In this document: positions 23,278-26,779 of the stretch, in pieces
Layout: each line of letters opens with the position of its first letter
Position numbering within the stretch: the first letter of the stretch is position 1
NCBI GenBank assembly: GCA_041674265.1
Contig: JBAYWC010000028.1
Location: 1 to 26,779 of the forward strand
Source of the DNA: QYQL01 sp041674265
Lineage (GTDB): Bacteria; Verrucomicrobiota; Verrucomicrobiia; Chthoniobacterales; Terrimicrobiaceae
DNA length: 26,779 bases
Reading direction: 5' to 3'
Notes under the pieces: model-generated
Databases searched by the model: none
Seen by the model: only the letters and a program-made list of their open reading frames with translations
What the model was told of the DNA's origin: nothing
Made by a program: the position numbers and the translations under genes

Positions 23278-23392
23278 CTCCGGGGAGCACACGCGACCCG
23301 CGTGTGGTGCCAGGCGACCCGCCAGGCTTCTCTTTTGGAATATGGATGCTTTGAGGTCAATCCGGTCGGCGGGTCGCGTGTGCTCCCCGGAG
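23278..23392. repeat. 24-bp perfect inverted repeat element
   Basis: Arms 23278-23301 and 23369-23392 are exact reverse complements, enclosing 67 bp. The left arm also contains its own hairpin, CACGCG-ACC-CGCGTG, and GCGACCCGC recurs directly at 23314-23322. The element starts 3 nt after the peptidase stop and ends about 50 nt before the CNNM gene. It looks like a non-autonomous dispersed palindrome of a kind I associate with Verrucomicrobiota genomes. Confidence 0.9.
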
Positions 23393-23443
23393 GTTCCGTT
23401 TGCCGTAAGCCGTATGATCCGATAGAGTCGTTCCCCTGATCGC

Positions 23444-24793
23444 ATGTCTGGAATCACGCTGGAAATCATTTTTATTTTTGTCCTGCTTTTGGCGAACGGA
23501 GTTTTCGCCATGGCGGAAATTGCGCTTGTCGCCTCGCGCAAGGCGAAGCTGAAAACGCTTGCGGATGAGGGCCACCACGGCGCGAAACTGGCCCACAACC
23601 TGGCTCTTGCCCCGGGGAAATTTCTTTCGACCGTGCAGGTGGGCATCACGCTGGTGGGCACTCTCGCGGGGGCTTTCGGCGGAGCGCGGATTGCCGAGAC
23701 GCTCTCGCTCTCCGTGGACAAAATCCCCGGCCTGGAGGGCACGCCCTCGCACTACATCTCGCTCTTCATCGTTGTGGCGATCATCACCTATTTCTCGGTG
23801 ATCATCGGCGAACTCGTTCCCAAGCGCCTGGCCCTGACCAACCCCGAGAAGATCGCCTCGGCCCTGGCCCGCCCGATGAATGCGCTCGCGGGCAGTTTCT
23901 CGCCCGTCGTCAATCTTCTCAGCCACTCCAGCGATTTTCTCCTGGCCCTTCTGGGGGTCCGGAAAACCAAGGAGACCGCGGTTTCGGAAGAAGAGGTGCG
24001 GGTTCTGATCGATGAGGGGCTGAGCGCCGGAATTTTCAAAAAAGCGGAAAAAGACATGGTCGAGGGAGTCTTCGAACTCGACGAACAGCACGCCGGGGAT
24101 CTGATGACCCCCCGAGCCCGCATGATCTGGCTTTCGCTCGACGACTCGGACGAAGAGAACTGGAGACGGATCGCCGGAAGCGGGCATTCGCATTTCCCGG
24201 TCTATCAGGAGACCCGCGACAACGTGATCGGGATGGTGTCCGTGAAATCCCTCTGGGCCAATCTCTCGCTGGCCGGACGCGTGGAATTGCGCGCCCTGGT
24301 CACTCCTCCGCTTTACGTTCCCACGGCGATGCCCGCCGGAAAACTCATCGAGTCGTTCAAAAAGTCCGGGAAGCACATCGCTCTCGTCGTGGATGAGTTC
24401 GGCAGTCTCCAAGGACTTGTCACGCTGAACGATGTGATGATGGCCATCGTGGGGAACCTGCCCGAGCGGGAGCAACGGCATGATCCGAAGGCGAGCCTCC
24501 GCCAGGATGGAACCTGGCTCATCGATGCCATGCTCGATATCGATGAAACCAAGGCGAGCCTCGGAATCGAGGAGGATCTCCCGGGGGAAAATGAAAACCG
24601 GTTCTCGACGCTCGGCGGGTTTATCCTGTTCCGCATCGGTCACATCCCGCGCGAAGGCGAAAAATGCCTGTGGGATGGATTCGAATTCGAGATCATCGAC
24701 ATGGACCGCCAGCGCATCGACAAGGTGCTCGTCACGCCGCGCGTGCCGAAAATACCGGACCCGGATGATCCGGCCCCGACCGCGGAGACCTGA
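23444..24793 (+). CDS. CNNM/CorC-type membrane protein (hemolysin family)
   Basis: A 449-residue integral membrane protein of the CNNM/CorC (old name hemolysin C, UPF0053) family, associated with Mg2+/Co2+ efflux or resistance. The N-terminal DUF21 domain (1-200) has membrane helices, with EIIFIFVLLLANGVFAMAEIALVASRKAKL, STVQVGITLVGTLAGAFGG and SVIIGELVPKRLAL as hallmark segments. Two CBS domains follow (about 215-275, starting DLMTPRARMIWL, and 280-340, with LVVDEFGSLQGLVTLNDV); in relatives these bind adenine nucleotides. The C-terminal CorC/HlyC domain spans about 350-435 (STLGGFILFRIGHIPREGE). It starts at the ATG at 23444. It is complete and of usual length. No clear operon partner; nuoG starts 184 nt downstream. 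Confidence 0.94.
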   Translation: MSGITLEIIFIFVLLLANGVFAMAEIALVASRKAKLKTLADEGHHGAKLAHNLALAPGKFLSTVQVGITLVGTLAGAFGGARIAETLSLSVDKIPGLEGTPSHYISLFIVVAIITYFSVIIGELVPKRLALTNPEKIASALARPMNALAGSFSPVVNLLSHSSDFLLALLGVRKTKETAVSEEEVRVLIDEGLSAGIFKKAEKDMVEGVFELDEQHAGDLMTPRARMIWLSLDDSDEENWRRIAGSGHSHFPVYQETRDNVIGMVSVKSLWANLSLAGRVELRALVTPPLYVPTAMPAGKLIESFKKSGKHIALVVDEFGSLQGLVTLNDVMMAIVGNLPEREQRHDPKASLRQDGTWLIDAMLDIDETKASLGIEEDLPGENENRFSTLGGFILFRIGHIPREGEKCLWDGFEFEIIDMDRQRIDKVLVTPRVPKIPDPDDPAPTAET

Positions 24794-24977
24794 CCGGTCG
24801 TGGTGGGCGGCAGCGCGCGAGACGGGGGGCGGCGTCCCGCTCCCCCTGAAGAACCCTCCGACAACAATCCTGCGTTTGCCTGAATCCCGGACACTTTTTC
24901 TTGCGGAACGATCCCTCTCCACCGATACCTTGACGCATCGAAATGGGCCGGAGAGGCGGATTTCATAATTTTTCATC

Positions 24978-26597
24978 ATGAGCGGAACGGCAGTCACAAT
25001 GATCAATGTGCAGGTGGATGGGGAGTGGAAGCAGTTTCCCAAGGGGACGCGCCTCATCGAGGCCTGCATGAAGAGCGGGAAATTCATCCCGCACTATTGC
25101 TATCATCCGAAGCTCAGTTCGCCCGGCAATTGCCGGATGTGCCTCGTCGAGCTGGGCATGCCGAAGATGTCGCCCGATCGCAAGCCGGTTCTGGGCCAGG
25201 ACGGACGCCCGGAGATTTCCTGGGGGCCCCGGCCCGCGATTTCCTGCGCCACCGAGGTTTCCGAGGGCATGGGGGTCAAGACCTCGTCTCCGATGGTCGA
25301 AGAATGCCGGAACAGCGTGATGGAGTTTCTCCTCATCAACCACCCGCTCGACTGCCCGATTTGCGACCAGGCCGGCGAGTGTCGCCTGCAGGAATTTTCG
25401 GTCGAGTTCGGAAAAGGCGAATCCCGGTTCATCGAGGAAAAGGTCAAGAAGCCGAAACGCGTGGATCTAGGCGAGCGGATCGTCCTCGACGACGAGCGCT
25501 GCATCATGTGCTCGCGCTGCATCCGGTTCATGCAGGAAATCGCCCACGACGACGTGCTGGGCTTCCTCAACCGCGGCAGCCACACGACCCTCTCGGTCTA
25601 TCCCGGCCGGCGCCTCGACAGCAATTATTCGCTCAACACCGTGGATATCTGCCCGGTCGGCGCGCTGACGAGCAAGGACTTCCGATTCAAGATGCGGGTC
25701 TGGTTCCTCAAGGAAACCAAAAGCATCGATGTCAATTGCGGCACCGGCTCGAATATCCTCATCTCCAGCCGGGAGAACGTCGTCCAGCGGATCACTCCGC
25801 GCGAAAACGATGCCGTCAATTCGTGCTGGATGCCCGACAGCCACCGTTTGAATTTTCATTACCTCTACAGCGGCGACCGCCTCAAGGTTCCCTTCGTCCG
25901 CGGCGGGGATGCGCCGGCCACATGGAAGCAGGCGCTGGCGGTCGCGTCGGAAAAATTGAACGGCCGCAAGCCGGACGAGACGGCGATCATCGCCTCCGCG
26001 CGGATGACGAACGAGGAGCTCTTCCTTGCGCGGCGGCTCGCGAAATCCCTGGGCATCCGGAACATCGATGTTCTCCCGCGCCCGCAAAAAGGCGACGGGT
26101 TCCTGGTCTCCGACGATGGAAATCCGAACACCTCCGGAGCCAGGCTCCTCGGCCTGGCCACCGGCAGGCTCCCGGCGATTGCGAAGGCGGTTGAAGAGGG
26201 GCTGATCACCGGGCTCGTCGTCCTCGGCGAGGATGCGGCGGATTGCGGGATCTCCGAGGCGGGACTGAAGGGCCTCGAGTTGCTGGTGGTCATGGGCATT
26301 CTTTCCAACAAAACGACCCCGCACGCCACAGTGGCGTTCCCATCGAGCGCCTGGGCGGAAAAGCGCGGCTCGATGATCAATATGAAAGGCCGGCTTCAGC
26401 GGCTCAATCAAGCCGTCCAACCTCCCGGCCAGGCCCGGGATGATTGGGAAATCCTCCGCGATCTGATCCAGGGCGTTTCCGGCCCGAACGGCATCTGCTC
26501 GATCGAAGATGTCTTCAGGCAGATGGCTGCGGAAACTCCGGCTTTGGACGGGCTCACCCTGAGCCGGATCGGCGATCTCGGAATCCAATTGAGGTGA
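24978..26597 (+). CDS. nuoG: NADH-quinone oxidoreductase subunit G
   Basis: Iron-sulfur subunit of the peripheral arm of respiratory complex I. N-terminal cluster ligands are all visible: the 2Fe-2S set Cys41, Cys52, Cys55 and Cys90; the His-Cys 4Fe-4S set in NHPLDCPICDQAGEC (His122, Cys126, Cys129, Cys135); and the ferredoxin-like set Cys175, Cys178, Cys181 with Cys225 (DICPVGAL). The C-terminal molybdopterin-oxidoreductase-like domain (about 240-539) is short, so the protein is 539 residues against 690-900 in many species. The extra N7 cluster motif is not seen. The start is the ATG at 24978; an in-frame ATG at 24999 is also possible. No other nuo gene is in the window: upstream is unrelated, and about 180 nt downstream to the edge is empty. 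Confidence 0.93.
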   Translation: MSGTAVTMINVQVDGEWKQFPKGTRLIEACMKSGKFIPHYCYHPKLSSPGNCRMCLVELGMPKMSPDRKPVLGQDGRPEISWGPRPAISCATEVSEGMGVKTSSPMVEECRNSVMEFLLINHPLDCPICDQAGECRLQEFSVEFGKGESRFIEEKVKKPKRVDLGERIVLDDERCIMCSRCIRFMQEIAHDDVLGFLNRGSHTTLSVYPGRRLDSNYSLNTVDICPVGALTSKDFRFKMRVWFLKETKSIDVNCGTGSNILISSRENVVQRITPRENDAVNSCWMPDSHRLNFHYLYSGDRLKVPFVRGGDAPATWKQALAVASEKLNGRKPDETAIIASARMTNEELFLARRLAKSLGIRNIDVLPRPQKGDGFLVSDDGNPNTSGARLLGLATGRLPAIAKAVEEGLITGLVVLGEDAADCGISEAGLKGLELLVVMGILSNKTTPHATVAFPSSAWAEKRGSMINMKGRLQRLNQAVQPPGQARDDWEILRDLIQGVSGPNGICSIEDVFRQMAAETPALDGLTLSRIGDLGIQLR

Positions 26598-26779
26598 AAA
26601 ATGCTCAACATCCGAAAAAGGGTCAAATCCTCGAATGACGCTTTCTTAAGAAAAACGTAACTGCTCGGCAAAGAACCCGGCGGCCGGATGTGGAAAGGGG
26701 AGCAACTTTGCATTTTTCGCCGGATCGTGATATGCGGGAAGGCTCCTGCCGCGGGGAGTAGGCCGGTATTCCAGTGGTG
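26598..26779. other. Non-coding end of window after nuoG
   Basis: No gene is supported here. A 12-bp palindrome TTTCTTAAGAAA lies at 26642-26653. A short frame open from the ATG at 26689 to the window edge has no recognisable homology and would need sequence beyond the edge. Confidence 0.4.

Noticed and set aside
26689..26779. Short frame open to the right edge, possibly a glycosyltransferase start
   Set aside because: Only 30 residues, with a vague KAP motif; not enough to support a gene.
1..26779. CRISPR arrays, toxin-antitoxin pairs, phage genes
   Set aside because: I looked for regularly spaced direct repeats and small coupled gene pairs and saw none beyond the features listed.

Overview
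The window is a GC-rich chromosomal segment that looks like Verrucomicrobiota or a close PVC relative. This is inferred from content: an H-X9-DG type pseudopilin, a FloA flotillin beside a small proline-rich membrane protein, and several long palindromic intergenic repeats. No rRNA or other strict phylogenetic marker is present, so the assignment is tentative. Most genes are housekeeping or metabolic. I see no phage, CRISPR, toxin-antitoxin or biosynthetic cluster. Hardly any gene has a clear Shine-Dalgarno sequence.

Layout. 1-662 has no protein gene; its left part resembles the 5' end of a group II intron on the minus strand. 663-5045 (minus) runs fumC, a MalK/PotA-type ABC ATPase, then a DrrA/DrrB-type ATPase and permease. 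5230-6090 (+) is a secreted protein of unknown function, followed by tRNA-Val(CAC) on the minus strand. 6369-7502 is a decayed sugar locus: the last quarter of a GH4 glycosidase next to a divergent AraC regulator broken by a frameshift in a run of nine T. 7456-10136 (minus) is a ferrous-iron uptake operon, feoA-feoB plus a small FeoB-associated Cys-rich protein, with a possible Fur box at its head.

10275-11987 (+) is one open frame joining a low-molecular-weight protein phosphatase to serine hydroxymethyltransferase. 12169-14050 (+) is a partial peptide ABC transporter (one permease, one ATPase) with a 31-bp inverted repeat between its genes. 14218-14802 (+) is a pseudopilin with a textbook terminator. 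15005-17576 (+) is an AstD-like aldehyde dehydrogenase and an orphan PAS histidine kinase, ending in a perfect 42-bp palindrome. 17628-19183 (minus) is a translationally coupled pair: a membrane-anchored STN-like protein and an H-X9-DG pseudopilin. Then follow lipA (+), a proline-rich protein and floA (minus), a transposase remnant, an M24 aminopeptidase, a CNNM/CorC-type membrane protein and nuoG (all +).

The strongest coherent systems are Feo iron uptake and the STN/pseudopilin pair. The most unusual gene is the phosphatase-GlyA fusion. I did not find a clear, wholly new multi-gene system. The best candidates for novelty are the fusion, the homopolymer-frameshifted regulator and the palindromic elements.
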